64,000 nucleotides of DNA from Todiramphus chloris collaris (GCA_025345505.1 JANVCC010000030.1:15173680-15237679); one strand, 5' to 3'; shown: positions 44,501-59,422, counted from the stretch's first letter. Notes: a model not told the origin generated them from the sequence alone. Numbers and translations: made by a program.

Positions 44501-47500
44501 CCCCCTTCTAACATACCATTAATCATCTCTTTTATACTTAGTAACATTGCGTGCATTGTAACACTAGCATATTAAAAAAGCCTGGGACAAATATGTTTTC
44601 TCACTAGAAAATTCAGAAGTGGTTTCCTCACTGAACATCCACAGTCTATTCTTGCAAAGAGTTTCAGAGAAGCAGAATTGCAGGGAAGAGTTTATGACAC
44701 ATCTGATATGGGGCTCAAGTTTATCTGGAAAGAATCTTAATTGAAACAACGAATTTCTAATTAAGATTGGAATCCCTAACAACCTTCCCAGGACCAAAAC
44801 AGGAAATTCCAGGTGGGAAAGTGCTTCTCTTTCAATTCTGCCTCCTCCTGAAATGAGAAGTCAAAGGAGCCCTGGGTTGGCCAGGCAGTGTGTCACCTCT
44901 GATTTCACACTACTGCTTGGCACCCTATTGAACCCAACAGTATAGACCTAGGAAAGAGAAAGAGGAAGATGAAAAGAAGTTGCTCGACTGATGTCACAGA
45001 TATCTTTGAAAACACAGAGGCAGAAAATCAATGTGTAGCGCAAGATGAGAGCATCGGGCACTCATGCATCACTGCCTTCAGCAGCCTTCTCCTCTGCTGG
45101 TACCTCAGGCTTCAGACTAATTTACTGCTCTCTGACAGAGCACCCATGGAGCCTTGGATTGTTTCCTCATGCTGGGACATTTCAGCTGAAGCATCTATTG
45201 AAACATGACCAAGTCACTTAATGAAATTCCGATTAGCATTTCACACCTTTTAGGATAAAAATTACCTAAAGGAAACTGGGATTCATCCCAAAACACACCA
45301 GACAATTCACATTCATCAGAGGATGATACACCTGTCTCATTTCCAATCCTTCACCTCCTCTTCTCCAGCATGATAAATAGCAAAGAAAGAAAACCAACAC
45401 CCTCTATATTTTCCTTCTGCAAGGATCCAGTTTCCATGAGACCAGCGTGCCTTGGCTGTGGGCTGGAAAATAAAGCAGAGCTCTGCTCTTTCTCAAGGGC
45501 CAAGATGAAGAGACTGTGTACAACCAAGAATGAAAAAGCCCTTGAGTCTCTACATTTTCCAGTCTCCATTGCAGGCTAGTTGCTTATAACTGAAGTTGTG
45601 AAAGAAGTATAGCAACTCTCTTCCTGGAAACAATCTCTTTTGGACAAATGTCACAACACAGGCATCTTCTAGCATCTTCCCCATCTGCCTTTCTTAATCA
45701 GCACCACAGAGACTTCCCCGCCCAGCAGGGTTTCCCAGCTCCAGGAGCAGCAGCCAATGTCACAGCCTGAGACATCACAGCCATAAAGTGTCCTGGACTC
45801 CCCAGTACTGAAGCAGGACAGTGATCAGCTCTCCAAGAGGCCAATGCCAGCGTTTGCCTCAAACTCCAGTGTGAGGTTCATGGCAGCTGTCAGTACTCAG
45901 AGCTTCTGAAAACTTACTTTTAGTTTCTCTCCTACAGGACGGGACATCAAACTGCAGGCTCCTGGTTTCAAAACACTGCAACCAAAAGACTCTCAAATGA
46001 ATTTCATCCATTCTGTGACTTTCCAAAAAAAAGCCATGTTGGTATTTCTAATCTGACCTATTCAGTGTTGCTTCTGCTCATCCAGTGCCAGTACACCCCT
46101 ATATCCCAGTGGGGGGCTAAGAGTTGGGAGCAGTGCCCAGATTTCATACATCGCAGGGCTTCAGGTCATGAGCTTGTGAAGCCATGGGATCAACCATTCT
46201 TCCTGCATGGAAAAAACATGAAAATCCACGTCCTTCCTCTTTCCCTGAAGGATGAATCAAGTCCCTTAATTCTATTTTTAGCTGAAACCACAATGACCAG
46301 CTGGGAGGTCTGCAAGGGTGGAAAAACCTGGGAAGTCTGAGATTCAACCTACATCATCTCTCGGCTGCATCTGCTTGACTCAGCAAGCTGTAAGGGTGTT
46401 AAGAGCAATATGTGTGGTAACCAAGAGTCTCCTCCTCCCCTTGCAAAAATGTGCAGTTGTGGCACAGCCAGACTCTTAGCAATCAGTGTAGTCAGAGGTG
46501 AAAGAGAGGTGAAATAAAAATACTTTTCTTATCTAGCAGATTACAGAAAGACTTTCTTAGTAGGGAGTGTGAAATGTCAGCTGTCTTGGGGAAGCAGCTC
46601 TACCACCACAGCTTTTATGGTGCAATGATTTCATTGCCCTGTCTGCTGCATATCATGCTTGAGACAGCCAGAGAGGGACCCAGTGGCAATGTTGGCATCC
46701 ACTGAAGGACACAACAAACCTCTGTCGTGGGAATATTAAGGAAAGACGAAAAGTTGTTCCCCCTTACACCCCACTTGTGGATTTGGTTAGCTCTAACCAG
46801 AAGCACAGGGTGGAAACAAGTGGCTGTGCTGATGAACCAGAGAGCGTCTGGCATGCGAAGGAGATACAGATGAAACACAACATGAATTGCAGGCAGCAGT
46901 TCACACCTGCTGCCCCACAAGTTTAGATCAAACATTCACAGCTTGCTAATGAAGAGATAATTCTCGTCCGCCTGCCAACACATCCCATTCAGCCTGATCC
47001 CTGATCCCCATGGAGAAGTGAAGCCTTCTTCCTTCTACAGTTAGCTGCAGTGAAAACATGTAGAGCAAAACCTCCTGCCTGTGCATGAGTTTGAACAGCT
47101 GTACCTGCATGACTGAAATTAATGTAAAAATTAAGAAAGAGGGGTGGACTTCAGGTCATCGGAGAGACCCATGCTGTCTGGAGCAGGGCACAGAGCAGCC
47201 CTGACAGTCCATCTGCCATTGCTACCCTACCGTTGTGTTTTGCTTAATTATCTTATTACTGGGGCCTTTCAGTCTTCTGAACTGAACAATTCTAACAAAT
47301 TGTGGTGTGATGTGTGGCAAAGCACATGATCAGACTTCTAACCTCTTCCTATCTTTTCATTTTACTGCAGTGGGGTGGCGGCTGCCTGGCAGATTCCACT
47401 CAGTCACAAACTGAGAGCAGGGAACTCCAGGTCCTCCACTCACATTGCTGACCTTGCACACCCTCAGTACTTTATCTACCGTGTCAGTGCAAGGACCAAA

Positions 47501-50090
47501 GGCTCTTTGAGATGAAAGCCCATCAACTCCAAAAGTCTGTACGCCTGTTACTGCCTCTGAGCATCCCGTCCACTAGCACAGTGCAGAAGGGCATGCTGTC
47601 TCTGTGCACATTACACATGAAAATCATTAGCTGGAGAAAAAGAACCATCACCACCATGAAAAAGGAAAGCTGTTAGCTGAGCTTTTCAGGCTTATTTTCT
47701 CAGCTAAGGTAAGCTTCTTGCCTTGGACTCCCCCAAAGCACAGAGAGAAGTAACAGCTTTTCTTTCTCAGGACCATGAAGTCATTTAATCTTTTTTTTCA
47801 TACTCCAACAGCTTTGTATCAGATACAAGCAAAAAACATCAATCATTTCTGTCTGATCGCTACCTTGCTGTTTAAGCAACAAATACTGTGATTAATGAAC
47901 CTCTGAGGGCGAAAACAGAGGCTTTACTAAACATAAAACACCAGCTAAGTAAGCACTATGAACTTTTCACAGATTCCCTAAAAATGAAGAGCAGCTGCCT
48001 GGCACTGATTCCCCCAGCAGTATTAACAGCAGCATTCAAAGCAGCTCTGGATGCTCCTGAAAATAGGCATGATCCTGTGCTAAAGAAAATAATCCTTTCA
48101 TTTTATAGATGCCTGAATAAAACCAAAAAATTTTTAAAAACCCCACTACTGAAAAGGAGAGTGTCTGAGGAGACACATATCATGTATGGCCTGATGCCTA
48201 AAATGTTTTTTCCCTTTGCCTCTCTTCAAGTGCCTGCAAGTGGAACTTGACTGGGTTCAAATTGAGAGTTCAGGGAGTTCAAATCAAAAACCTTTTCACG
48301 TGATGTTCAGTTTGCCACTGATTTTGGTTGTCTGGGGTCAAGCCATTGAAAAAAAATAAAAGGGGGTGGGGGGGATAGGAAGTTAAAATTAAAATCTTTC
48401 CCAAGTCCTAACAGTATCCCACATCAAGAAAAAGTCCTCAGCAGCTCCATGTATTGCTTGCTGGCAGAGGTTTGCCTAAAATTCTTCAGAGGCAATTTTT
48501 AGGTTCTCTACATAGCAGTGGTATATGCTGTCACTGCCTCCTGTTGTGAAATCAGCCAGGATGAAAAGCTCAACAAAAAAATACATTTTTGTTCCTGGAT
48601 AACTTTTCTGGTCTATGCTACCAGTAGCAGGAGGAGACAGATTGGAAGCAACCTTGATGGGGCTCGGTGGTGAACATGGGAAGGTGATGCTCATGCCAAA
48701 GAGGACACGTGCAATCCTGGGAAGGGTTGAAGTCCCTCTGCTAGGAAAGATACACCCCCAAGAAGTAGCAACAGAGAAATCTTTGTGACTGCCTGTGCCC
48801 CAATGCCCTGCTAATACGGTGCCAAATCACTGAGCCTCAGGAACAACTTCTGGAGAGAAAGTGGGGAAAGCTCCTACCAAAGCATGACACGAAGCCCTGG
48901 AGTTATTTAAAGCATGGAAAATAACAAGAACAGCCTGTGAAATGGCAGCTGCTTGCGACTGATCTTTTATAAGCTACTCTAAAGAAAGCACTGAATATTC
49001 TACTTATGTTGATAATTATATGGGTCATCTTCCATATTTATTGCAGTTGCACAAGGTAGCCAGGGGACAAGGCACATTCATACTCCATCTTTAGCACAAC
49101 TGCCACCCAGATCCATATGTGATCTTGGCCTTCTACCCTGTATTTAAACTATAATAAGCTGTGTTCTGAAGTCAAGGAAAAAAAAGGAAGAATCCAGACC
49201 TTTGTGGAGAAGGTTTCAGTGAAAAGACTGGCTGCTTTTCTGTGGTTACTGAGGTAATGAAACTTCAACAGGGGCTTACACGATGTCAGAGTGGAAGAAA
49301 TTCTAAGTATCTACTCAAAAGGTTTTAAGTTACTCAAAAGCCTTACTAATAGGATTTCAGAGCCAGCTACTCTATTCGGACACTAATGTGCAAGCGAACA
49401 CGTCTTTCAAAACCACATGTGGCCAAGCTATTCATACTCCCAGTCTTGTTCCCTACCATTCATAAGTAGGAGTGTGAAGCAGCAGGGCAGAGCAAATAAA
49501 TGACTTCATTCCTCCAGAGAATACGAGCAAATGCGAACAAAGAAGCAAACATTTACAAATTCAGGATGCTGTATTTTTGCCAAGTTTTCTTCCAGTGGGG
49601 AACACTGTAAGGTTTCAGGAATACAACTGCTATCTTCTTTCCTAAAGCACGGTGCCCATGAGTGTACCTGACTGTGGAGGCACAAGCAAGCTCCCAGAGC
49701 TCCCAAATCCACAAGACTTCCTGCAGAAGGTCTCACCGAGCAGTTTAAGAGACTAACATTTGTGTAATTGGACAGGAAGACTTATGTCTCAGGTAAAGCA
49801 GAATCTGGGGTACTACATCACATGCTAGGTACATGTACCCCTTTTGCTAAAGCAAAGGCCAAAAGCTCCGAGAAATTCCCACTTTGCAGTAGAAAGGGTG
49901 TTTATGAACAGGCTAAAATACTCCCAGTTGCTAACCTGGGAACCATCAAAAGATTGTGAATTTTCCTCTGTAACAATTAACTGTAGTTCAGAAAAGAAAT
50001 GTGTCTGTGCTTGCTGAAGACTAACACTTTACCAAAGAAAGGTTATATTACAAGTAGGAAATTTTCTAGTGGGATCTAGACAACAGCAAC

Positions 50091-50169
50091 CAAAAAAAAA
50101 ACCAAAAAACAAAACAAAACAATAAAAAAAAAAAACCACAAAAAAAAAAAAAAAAAAAAAAAAAGAAAA
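50091..50169 (+). repeat. A-rich low-complexity tract
   Basis: AAAAC-type repeats followed by an A run of about 26. There is no recognisable retroposon body 5' of it and no flanking duplication, so I call it simple repeat rather than a poly(A) tail. Confidence 0.88.
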
Positions 50170-51399
50170 TCAAATTTTGTACATGCTTCAGTGATGAGAA
50201 AACCTGACGCACACTACCTGAGAGCAACCCTGGTTAAACCTCTCTGCATGCCTGGCCTGGAGGACCTGTCCCGCCTTGGGGGAAGGACCAAATCCCTCAT
50301 CTGACAGTGCTGGCTTTGCCAGACATCTGGCACACAGGCTTTACAGGGGTGGAAGCAAATCTACACAACCTTCAAAATCACAACACAGACAAGATACCTG
50401 ACAAAAGACATGAACAACAGCCATGTGCTTTGTGCAGGGTCAAGACCCTCAGAGATATCATCAGCTCCCTCTTTTTGCCAGCCATAGTGGAGCCTGCCTG
50501 CATGCTCTGGTCCCAGCACAAACTCTTCCTCCAGTTTTCTGCACAAAGAAGTTCAAATCCAATGTTTTTGCAAGTTCCTCCTTCCAAAGCAAGCCAAACC
50601 CATCACTACTCATCCTCCTCAAAACTTGCTGCAGGTGAGTGCCCCATAACACGATGGCATCCCCATGACCTCCTCCTCAAGTCTGGCACAGGAGCCTGCC
50701 TAGCACATTTGACACTGCGACTCATTTCCCCTGATTCCTCTGCCATTTCTGTTCCCTGTCTCATTTTTCTCCCTTACATTTCTCTTTTGACTCTCCCATG
50801 GGAGGGAGACACACTGAAACATGCTCCAGAGGTGAAATTACAGTTCACTCCACAGATTTGAAACTAAGAACAATATCAACTTTCCAAAAAGTTCTCAATG
50901 GATGTTGAATTAATTATTTTTCCAAAAGTGATTTTTTTTTTTCTTTTAAAGCAAAGCAATACAAAAAAATAGATAAAATCTTGCTGCAAAGGGTGAGTCA
51001 CTTCCAGCTACTCTCCTCACAGATGCAGAGAGGATGATTGGTCAGCCCTGCTCAGCCCTGTGGCTGCCTGGGCTATGAAGATGGGTCTGGCTCTCCTTGC
51101 ATGACCTTGTGCTGATTGCAGTGGGTTTGCTGGTGAGGTTAAGCAGAAAGAAATACAGAGGTGTGCAGAGAAGATTCCTGGAGGAATTTGTGGTGTAATG
51201 ATATTATAGCATGGTGTGGTAATGTGACAGAGAGATGGGATTGGGTTCAGGACATTGAGGACCCCCACCTCACCTTTCATCCTCAGCCAGATTTGTTCTG
51301 CTCTGCGAAACAAAAGCTGTTGCCCCTGGAAAAGACAGATGATTTTCCAGATTCAGTCCAGGTCTCAACCAGAAAGCATCTGTTACTCAGGAACCACTG

Positions 51400-51440
51400 A
51401 AAAAAACAAACAAACAAAAAAAACCCCAAAAAACAACCCC
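51400..51440 (+). repeat. A-rich (AAAC)n tract
   Basis: AAACAAACAAAC then A and C runs, ending 210 bp before the CR1 fragment at 51651. Confidence 0.8.
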
Positions 51441-51650
51441 CTGGGTCACATTTCCTATAGTGATCCTATCAGCCTTTAAAGGCCCAAAACAAGGAGAACA
51501 ATTATTCTGCAGCCTGTTAATAATTAAGGGCTCCCATTCATCTGAGATGCTCAATTTCCCCCAGATCCCAAGGACATCACCAGGTTTTGAGAGCCCTTTA
51601 TAAAGCAGCAGCAGCAGCTCAAGGAAAAACATCTGGAATAAAATATACTG

Positions 51651-51753
51651 CTTAGGGACATGGTTTAGTGGTGGGATTGGCAGCATTAGGTAAATGGGTA
51701 GACTCGATGATCTTAAAGGTCTTTTCCAATCTGACAGATTCTATGATACTATA
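51651..51753 (+). mobile_element. CR1 LINE 3'-end fragment
   Basis: The plus strand contains ATGGTTTAGTGGTGGGATTG, then GTAGACTCGATGATCTTAAAG, then TTTTCCAATCTGACAGATTC and TATGATACTATA. This is the diverged 3' terminus of a CR1 element of the type whose consensus reads GGTTTAGTGG...GACTCGATGATCTTAGAGGTC...ATTCTATGA. It is about 100 bp, non-coding, and opposite in orientation to P3H2. Confidence 0.85.
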
Positions 51754-54700
51754 CTGAAGGTCCTGAAGTCAGAAAGATCTCTGCAGAGGTAGTAAGGGAT
51801 ACCTAACCACAAACGTCTTCTGTATGGGGTCCTGTGCTGCTGAAACACAGACACTGTTCCGCTCCCTGCAAAGGAGAGTTAATGAAGGGTCGTGTATGAA
51901 GCTGACCTGTCCTGGAGCCACATGGCAGTCGTGTATGTCTCCTCTTTTGGATGTATGCCAGTTGGGACTGTTCATACTGCTGTACGGCCGGTTTCCCCTG
52001 AGAGGACACTTAGCTCATGCTCTGCTAATAAACCAGGCAGCACTACCAGCTTTGAGCAAACCGCTTCCATAGTTGGGCGCTTCTCTTGCAGCACAGGACA
52101 TCTTTAATTCATCTGCTACTGTTTACGTGACCTATTCCCGTCGGAGCTCGCTTGCAGCACACAGACATCCCGCAGCTCATCCGTGACTCTCCAAGCATGT
52201 GATGCCAGTTACATCCTACAATGCTCAGTGCCTGCTGTGTAATCACTGCACACCAAACTCAGTCCACAGATGGGCAAATGGAGCGCTGGGCTAGACCGAT
52301 CCAATCATTTCTGTCCTGCTTCAGGAACTGCTGCTGGTGGTCACAGCAGCACTTGTCTGGGTCACACACTCCAAAATAAAACACAGCTGGGACCCTCAGG
52401 CAGTTGCTACGTACAAATATGAGGTCTGCCAGATCCCTATTGAGCACTGGGTAGAATGAAAACCCAACACGCTGGATTCAGAATACATGGTTCAATGCAT
52501 AATGCAGTTGTGGTGCTTTAGTAAGCCATCAGGCATCAACCTGAGCCATTACAACTGAGGCAAGGAAGTCCACAGCAAGTTCAGGTACCAACTCAGCCAA
52601 CTCTTTTTCATTCTGCATAAGCTAAGTCACACTCCCTTCCGTTTATCCTAACAATCCCCCAGCTCAGTGCTTTCAGAATAAAGGACAGATATGCTTATGC
52701 CATTACACAGTATAAAACTCCCAGTTTTATTGCTAGTATCACCAGATTTCTGATCCAGACACCTGTAAGTACACTCTGCTAAATCCATCACCAACTTACT
52801 GGGCAGTCTGACAAAGCAGTTGTCCTCAAGATGGACCAAGAACAAAGTGTGCAAGTCAGGGGCCTCCAAACCCTGCTGTTTCCAGCAGTATTTAGTACAT
52901 ATCTCTGCCTGAAATTCCTGAGTATTGACATCCTTCTGCTGTCACCAGTCACTGGCAAGACAAAGTCTCTTAGAAGCATCCTGGCTCTGAAACAAGATAG
53001 CAGAACACTGCTTTATGACTCCTAATGCTAAGCAAAAGCAGATCTTGTTCTCCATGCTCAGGACTGCTAGAGCATTAAGTGTAGATAAGAGCAGAGAGCA
53101 AAACTAGCTGCAGTTCTGCCACAGGAGAATCTACAAGGATGACCTCCAAAAGGCCTGATGGTCTTCCTGGCACGTAGGAAACGCTATGAGAAGAGAACCC
53201 CACCTTTCCTACCCCAGGCCCCAAGAGAAAACAGAGCAAATCTAAATATGGTTGAGAGCTCAGCTGTCTGGGCTTAGCTCTCCTCCCTCAATGGTAGAGG
53301 ATAACCTTCACATTTGTCACTAAGCAGCTTAAACAAGATGGACAGTGAAGTGGTGCCTATAATGCATTACTGACCCAGCTGTACCATGGCACCTAGAAGC
53401 AGTGATAGCTACACCAGCGTACGAATTCACTTGGCACAGTAATCTCCATTACTTCCCAAAGATTTTTCTTTCTAGTGTTGAGTGCCTTTTACATCAGTGA
53501 AATAATCCCTTACTCACAGGGTCAAGCATTGCTGGCTCTTACACCTGAGCAGTCCCTCCCATCTCAGGTGTGCAGCACAGGCAAACACCACTATGGTTTT
53601 CCTGTTCGTCACCCCAGCTCCACACATACCTAGTCAGGTGAGAAGAGCCTGCGATGCACACCTAGAGCGTGCAAGAGCACAACTGTTAGTCCTACTTAGC
53701 AGGGCTTTGCTATTCAGCACAGGCTGGCAGCAATACCAAAGCAACGCCAAAGAGCAGCACAGAAGATCTCTAAGGACCTGGAGCCCTTTCTGAGCACGGC
53801 TCCACCACCTGACTCCGTTGACAATTCCCCTTGACAGCTGAACTGTAACATTCACCTCCTAAAATAACAGCAAAGGAACAGGAATGTAAACAATAAGGCT
53901 GAAGCATGCAAACCCTTCCTAGATAATACTTCTCAAAAGCATTGTGAAGGACAGTATGGTTTTTACACCGTGCTTTCCAAGATAACTGAGCACACTGATT
54001 AATGGCAAGTCTGCTGTAACTTTCAAAGAAAAAGTCGAGGCAAATGATTATTCAGGTCTCTCTACCTGGTTTGATTTGATCCAAAAAACTTTAGAGGCTA
54101 AAAATGTTTTATTTAGGAGTCTATAATCTAGTTAGACTTCACAGCAAGGACCTAAAAATAGATTTGGAAAAATAGAAGTACACTGATTAAAATAACAGCA
54201 ATTTGGAGTTAAATATCATTGTGGGAAGCCTTGTGCTACAGTGCAAAAGTAATCTTCCAGGGACCATTGTTGAACATCTGAAATCCAAACAGTAATCAGG
54301 CTGGAACAAGTTCCCCAAGATGGGGAAACCTCTTTTGTTAAGCTCAAACCTGAGCTTGGGAACATTCAAAGAATCATTCAACTCTGAGAGCTTCAGCTGT
54401 CACACTGGAGAGTTCAGCTGCCAAAACAGAAACTCTCCTGCACATCCCCAGCAGACGGGGAGCTACAAGCCTTGTCCTCTACAAACCACTGCTTTGAAGA
54501 GCTGCCTGCCCCAGGCACCTTCTCTCACACTACTCACAGCAGCCTTCTCATCATCCAGACCTGACCTACCCACCAGGCACTTATGTCACACATTGTGCCT
54601 TAGTTGCACTCAAGTCATTGAGGCTACTGGAATGAGACCTAATCCAGCATTAAAGCACTGAGTGTGTATAGGGTCTTCCCCTTTATACAGTGGTGAGTCA

Positions 54701-55578
54701 GTTCTAGGGATGCTCAAGTCACAGCAAGAAAGATTCAGCCAGTTTGGGTGGCAGAGAGCACAACTGAGCAGCAGAAAGGCTGGCCAGGAAAGCACGACAC
54801 ACAGAAACAGAAGCAGCAGGAGAGCACAAGGATCGTGCTGATGTGAGCCAGGGGTGCCACACCTTCAGCTCTCCCATGCAGGTCAAAGTGCTGCTGAAGC
54901 TCTGAAATGAAGTTTTACTGGCAGTACCACATCAAGCCAAGGTGGCTGGCTGGAGGAAGAGGCAAACTGGAATGGGCAGTCACAGCCAGCAACTCTGCAA
55001 CTGACCCCAGCACCAACTCTGGAGAAGCAGCAAAACCACCAGCATCTGGGCACCAAGATGCAATGCTTATATTAAAGGAAATGGTGTGAGACTGCCAACC
55101 AAAGGATGAGGGCAACGACAACCTGCCAAAAAACACTAGTATTTAAAGCAAAGGGAACAGAGTGACCAAATGCAACAGCAATTCAACTCTCACTGTGCTG
55201 TCGGTTTGAGTTTGAAAAGGCTCTGCTGGCTGTTAGTCCCCCCAGTGATGCTGGTGCCAGGGGCTGCATTTTGGCCCACTCATCCCCCAGCTGAGCTCTG
55301 TCAGAGACAAGGTGGGGGGAGCCTTAACACCTTCTGCACCAAGCTGGCCAGCCTCACAGCTGAACTGAGCTGTGTGAAACAAACACTTCCCTGGGACCCG
55401 TGCTGCCCACGTATGAGACAACTCCTGTTTGTTCTCAACCTCTGTGGCACAGAGACCAGCAGTACTGGCTGGTGGGATGCTTTGCAACACACCCAAAAGG
55501 GACATGGGTGAAAATAATGTTTCCTAACTAATTCTAACTTCCTTTAAAATAGAATTGGGTTTAATAGAGTCCTTGGGA

Positions 55579-55594
55579 AAAAAAAAAAAAAAAA
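55579..55594 (+). repeat. Poly(A) run
   Basis: A homopolymer of about 16 A in intron 1. Confidence 0.85.
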
Positions 55595-57204
55595 GTCAAT
55601 CTCGTATCCCCTACTTACACATCTTGAAGATTACCCCTAGGAAGACTGTCAAGAAAAAAATTAAATGTTTTGTTCAGTAAGGCATCTCAGCAATAGCATT
55701 GCATAAAAAAATCCACTTATTACACAACTCTATAATCAAGAAAATGGAGGTAAGACATAACACGTTTTCCTTCCATCACTAAAATACTCTGCTCTATCAC
55801 AGATCCTTTGGATGAGGCTGGCAGACCTGGACAGGGAAGTATTTTCCAGCAGCAGTGCAGTGCAACATACCACAAGTCAGTTCTCTTCCTTTCAGACTAT
55901 TTCAAAGAAACTTTGCAGTTTCTCATCTTCTTCCAAAGAGACAGAGTAACTCAGGACACGGATGCCCCAGAGTTATATATAAGTCTTAGAACAGGCAGTG
56001 CCTTGGTAAAAAACACTTTTAAAAGAGAGCTTTCTAACGAAAGGAACCAACAGACTCCAGTTCATTCCCTGGGCAGTCACTGCAACACCTTCAGCAAATA
56101 TTTTGAAGGATATTTTCCAAGCTCTTTCTCACTGTACCACACTGATCTTTTCTGGGAAGGGATATGGCTGGCTCCACCTTCAAAAGAAGTTGCACCCACA
56201 GCCCTGGGCTATGAACTTCAGTACACTTCCCCATCTTAGCCTCAGGAGTCCAGGTCTGACCTCAAAGAGCTGCAGATGCAGGCAATGCCCTACCTGCAGT
56301 ACTCTCATCCAGGATTTGGCCACCCCTTTGTTTTTGCAGCAAAGCTGAAGGCAGAACTGGCTCTCCAGATTCAAGTGCTCGTTCCTCTTAACCTTGACAG
56401 CATGGTCTCAGGCTTGTCTTTCTGCAGAGACATGATGAGAGATCAAGGCCACCACTGAAGCTGGTTTGGAAAGCCCATGGTGAAACGCAGCATATTGGTG
56501 TCTGACAACCATTTTTATAATTTTTTCTGGGGTTTTGTTTGTTCAAATTCCATTGCAAAACCCCCGCGCGCTGGGAGGGAGAGGAGCGCGTGCAAGACCC
56601 AGGGTAGCTTTGCTTCAAAGAGGAGCAGAGGACCTGGCAAAGTATCTCCATGCAAAGGCAGGTGTGCTGCTGCTTGGCCAAGTGGCATCACCAGCCTCGT
56701 GTGAGTCAGTGGGCAGCCACATTAGCATCAATTGTCATTTCTCACAGCCACAGCTATTCCGAACAGCCATGTGGTGCCCAACCCCACTTACACCAGCTAC
56801 ATGCCTTCACAACCAAGGGGCTGCAGACAAACTCTGCCATATGTTCCAGCTAATACATGTGGGCTTTGCTTCCCATCCCAGAATGCAAAAAAAAAAGGAC
56901 ACTTATAAGCCAGGATTCAGCACGAGCACGTGGGAAGGAAGGGGATGCTATTTTTGTTGCTATAATTATTTGGTGGCCAAATCTCTGACCCTTGACGTCA
57001 GCTCTGGATGGTCTGTTTAACTGACCAGTTATCATGGAAAGGAGAACTGACTGAGAAGGGCAAGCCGATGAGGAACAGCTCTTTGCTGTCTGAACCCAGG
57101 CACAGGCAGACCCCCTGCCTTCGTTAGTCATCACCAGCTCACAGCCAGGAAATAAAAATGTCAGTACCTTATTGCTGATGCACTGGCTGGAACAAAAGCA
57201 CCCA

Positions 57205-57246
57205 GGGAACTTCGCACCCTCCTTCCTGCCATTGGTTACTGTTAAA
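57205..57246 (+). repeat. Dispersed 42-bp duplicate, copy 1
   Basis: GGGAACTTCGCACCCTCCTT then CCTGCCATTGGTTACTGT matches 59423-59464 at all but about five of 42 positions. The two copies lie 2.2 kb apart in the same orientation. No transposon family is recognised. Confidence 0.75.
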
Positions 57247-58599
57247 GAGCAGAGGCCAAATTCTGATCTCAGTTTCCCCAGTATAACAGCAGAGGAACTC
57301 CAACAGCTCTCAGCTGGGTCACTCTGGGTTCACACTGATTTATCCAAACCCAGCCTGGCCTTGGTCCAGATTACACACATGGAAATATGCCATGTGCAGG
57401 GTACAGGGGTCCTTACTCCTCAGGAACAAACCCAATCACGATGACTAATTCATACCACCTCCAAAGGGAAAAATCTAAGATAAATAACCCCTGAATCCCT
57501 TGCTCTTGATGTCAAGCACTGCCTCAAGCACAGGGTCCTGCTAGCAAGGACCCTGCAATGCTCAGGAGGTTGGCAACAAATGGCTCAGTTACTAACACAA
57601 CGGTTTCTCACTGCTCCCCACGCCATCCACGATGAAACCACCAGCTGTACAAGGAAATAAGAACAATCCTTGTTGAAACCTCAGGCGCAGCCAGTGAGTA
57701 CTGGGCATAAGTTTGCTCAGCGGGACTAAATTGCATTGCTCATTCACATGCAGTTCATTATCGACTGCCACTAGTTATTCCCGTGGCCAAGGACAACAAA
57801 ACGACTCGGCAGAAGGCAGAGCAGAGCTTGCTAGGATGTATGGATGAGATTTAACAGGCAGTGCAAAAAGCCATTGAACAAATCCCAGTGCACCACGGCA
57901 CATGGACAGGGCAGTTCAGCAGCGAGGCTCTGTCAAGGAGCAGCCAGTGGAGGAAGGCATCTTGAAGAGCAAGGTGCAAAAAAACTATGGGAAACTAAGG
58001 AGATAAAAGAGCAGGAATGGGCAGGTTCCCAGCTTACAGCACAGCAACAGGAGTCTGTTCTCCAAAGCCAATGAGGTCTGCTGCACTACCTGTGCTCAGT
58101 TTTGACTGGGTTGGGATGTTCACATAGCTCATGCGCTAGGATGCCTTTAGATCAAGGCCTCAAAAGATTCAGTGAAATCATGGGAGTCACACCACTGTCA
58201 TCCAAGCCACAGTACCAAGGACTGTCGAGAAATAAGGAGGAATACAGGTTTACTTATTTTGACCAAAAGACTGAGCAATTTCGCAGGCTGGGACCTGTCG
58301 TTAGCATATTTTGGAACCCTGGCATGACTGCATAGCTATGAGGTGACAAAGAGGAACTTGGCAAGACAAAAAAGGTAGCCCTGGCCATCAAATGGCTGAT
58401 TACTAGCCTGTAGTAAATGAGGCTAGTGAGTCTAAGACCACTTTGTGTTAACTGGTGGTGTCCAGATTTGCAGTGGTGCTGAGCAGGGCTGTGCTAATTT
58501 ACTATCAGTTGATATGATATGGAAATCTGCAAACACTATAGTTCTGCTTTTGGATTTGCTCTACAAAAATAAAAAAGTAAAATAGCCACAGACAGCAGA

Positions 58600-58665
58600 A
58601 AGTCACTGCAACCATCTAGTCTAACTCTTAGGACAGCACACGCCTAGAGTCAAGCCCAAAAAGTC
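58600..58665 (-). mobile_element. Possible ancient CR1-type fragment
   Basis: The plus strand reads GTCACTGCAACCATCTAGTC then TAACTCTTAGGACAGCACAC. This resembles the ancient CR1 3'-region motif ATCTAGTCTGACCTCCTG...AACACAGGCC seen in reptile and bird genomes. No octamer end is visible. Confidence 0.4.
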
Positions 58666-59422
58666 AAGTCTCCTGTGAAGACAGCAAGCAAGGCCCGTGT
58701 AATTCTTGCAACATCAGTTTCAACTGCTAGTTCACCTTCACCACACAAACACATGCCTGGTCTGCGTTTGCTACTGTCAGTATTGAGTCACTGGGTCACC
58801 TCTTTCCCTGTCTGATGGTACTTTCAACCCAAAATGAAACATATCAGAAACATTTCTTTTGAAGTGGTTGGCAAGAACAGGGGCAAGGGCAGTTGGGTCA
58901 GTGTCCCGGGAGCATCAACCATCAAGACTCAGAGTTTTCCATCCCATAAACAGAGTTTATTTCTTTCTACATAATTTTAACTTTCTGAGCACTAACATTT
59001 ACCCTCTGGTGAGGGCTAGGAATGCTCTCTCAGAAAATCTAAATAAAGAAACGTTCCAAGAGATTAGTTGTGGGATCTATTTATTTATCCAGTATCTGAG
59101 TAATAACAGTTCTCCATATTAAAGATAAATAAACAGTGCTAATAGTAATAATCCAAATAGTAACAATTATCTGACAGTTCTACTATAGGTCTTTGTCTGG
59201 GATGTGTTGTATAAAGCCTACAAAAACAATACCAAGTAACTGGGCAGACCTCACAGGACAGGTGGTGGCTGGAGTGAGCAACAGCATCCATAGGCTGCTC
59301 CTGGAAAGACTTTATAGTAGCAAGGCTTTGAGACCCATGAGACACCGTAAATGAAGTCAACTCCTTTGCCCCAAAGGCTGTGGTTAACCCCAGGACAGGA
59401 CCCTACTATCTGCTTAGGTCTG

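Noticed and set aside
47888..48250. 120-codon plus-strand ORF with Lys/Leu-rich product
   Set aside because: Looked somewhat protein-like but has no recognised family, no splice or promoter context, and is within chance length for this window.
50091..50169. Poly(A) tail of a processed pseudogene or L1-type retroposon
   Set aside because: No retroposed body or target-site duplication beside it, and birds largely lack L1-driven retroposition; simple repeat is enough.
50307..50861. 184-codon plus-strand ORF
   Set aside because: Pyrimidine-rich intron sequence, open in several frames, with no recognisable domain and no homologue known to me.
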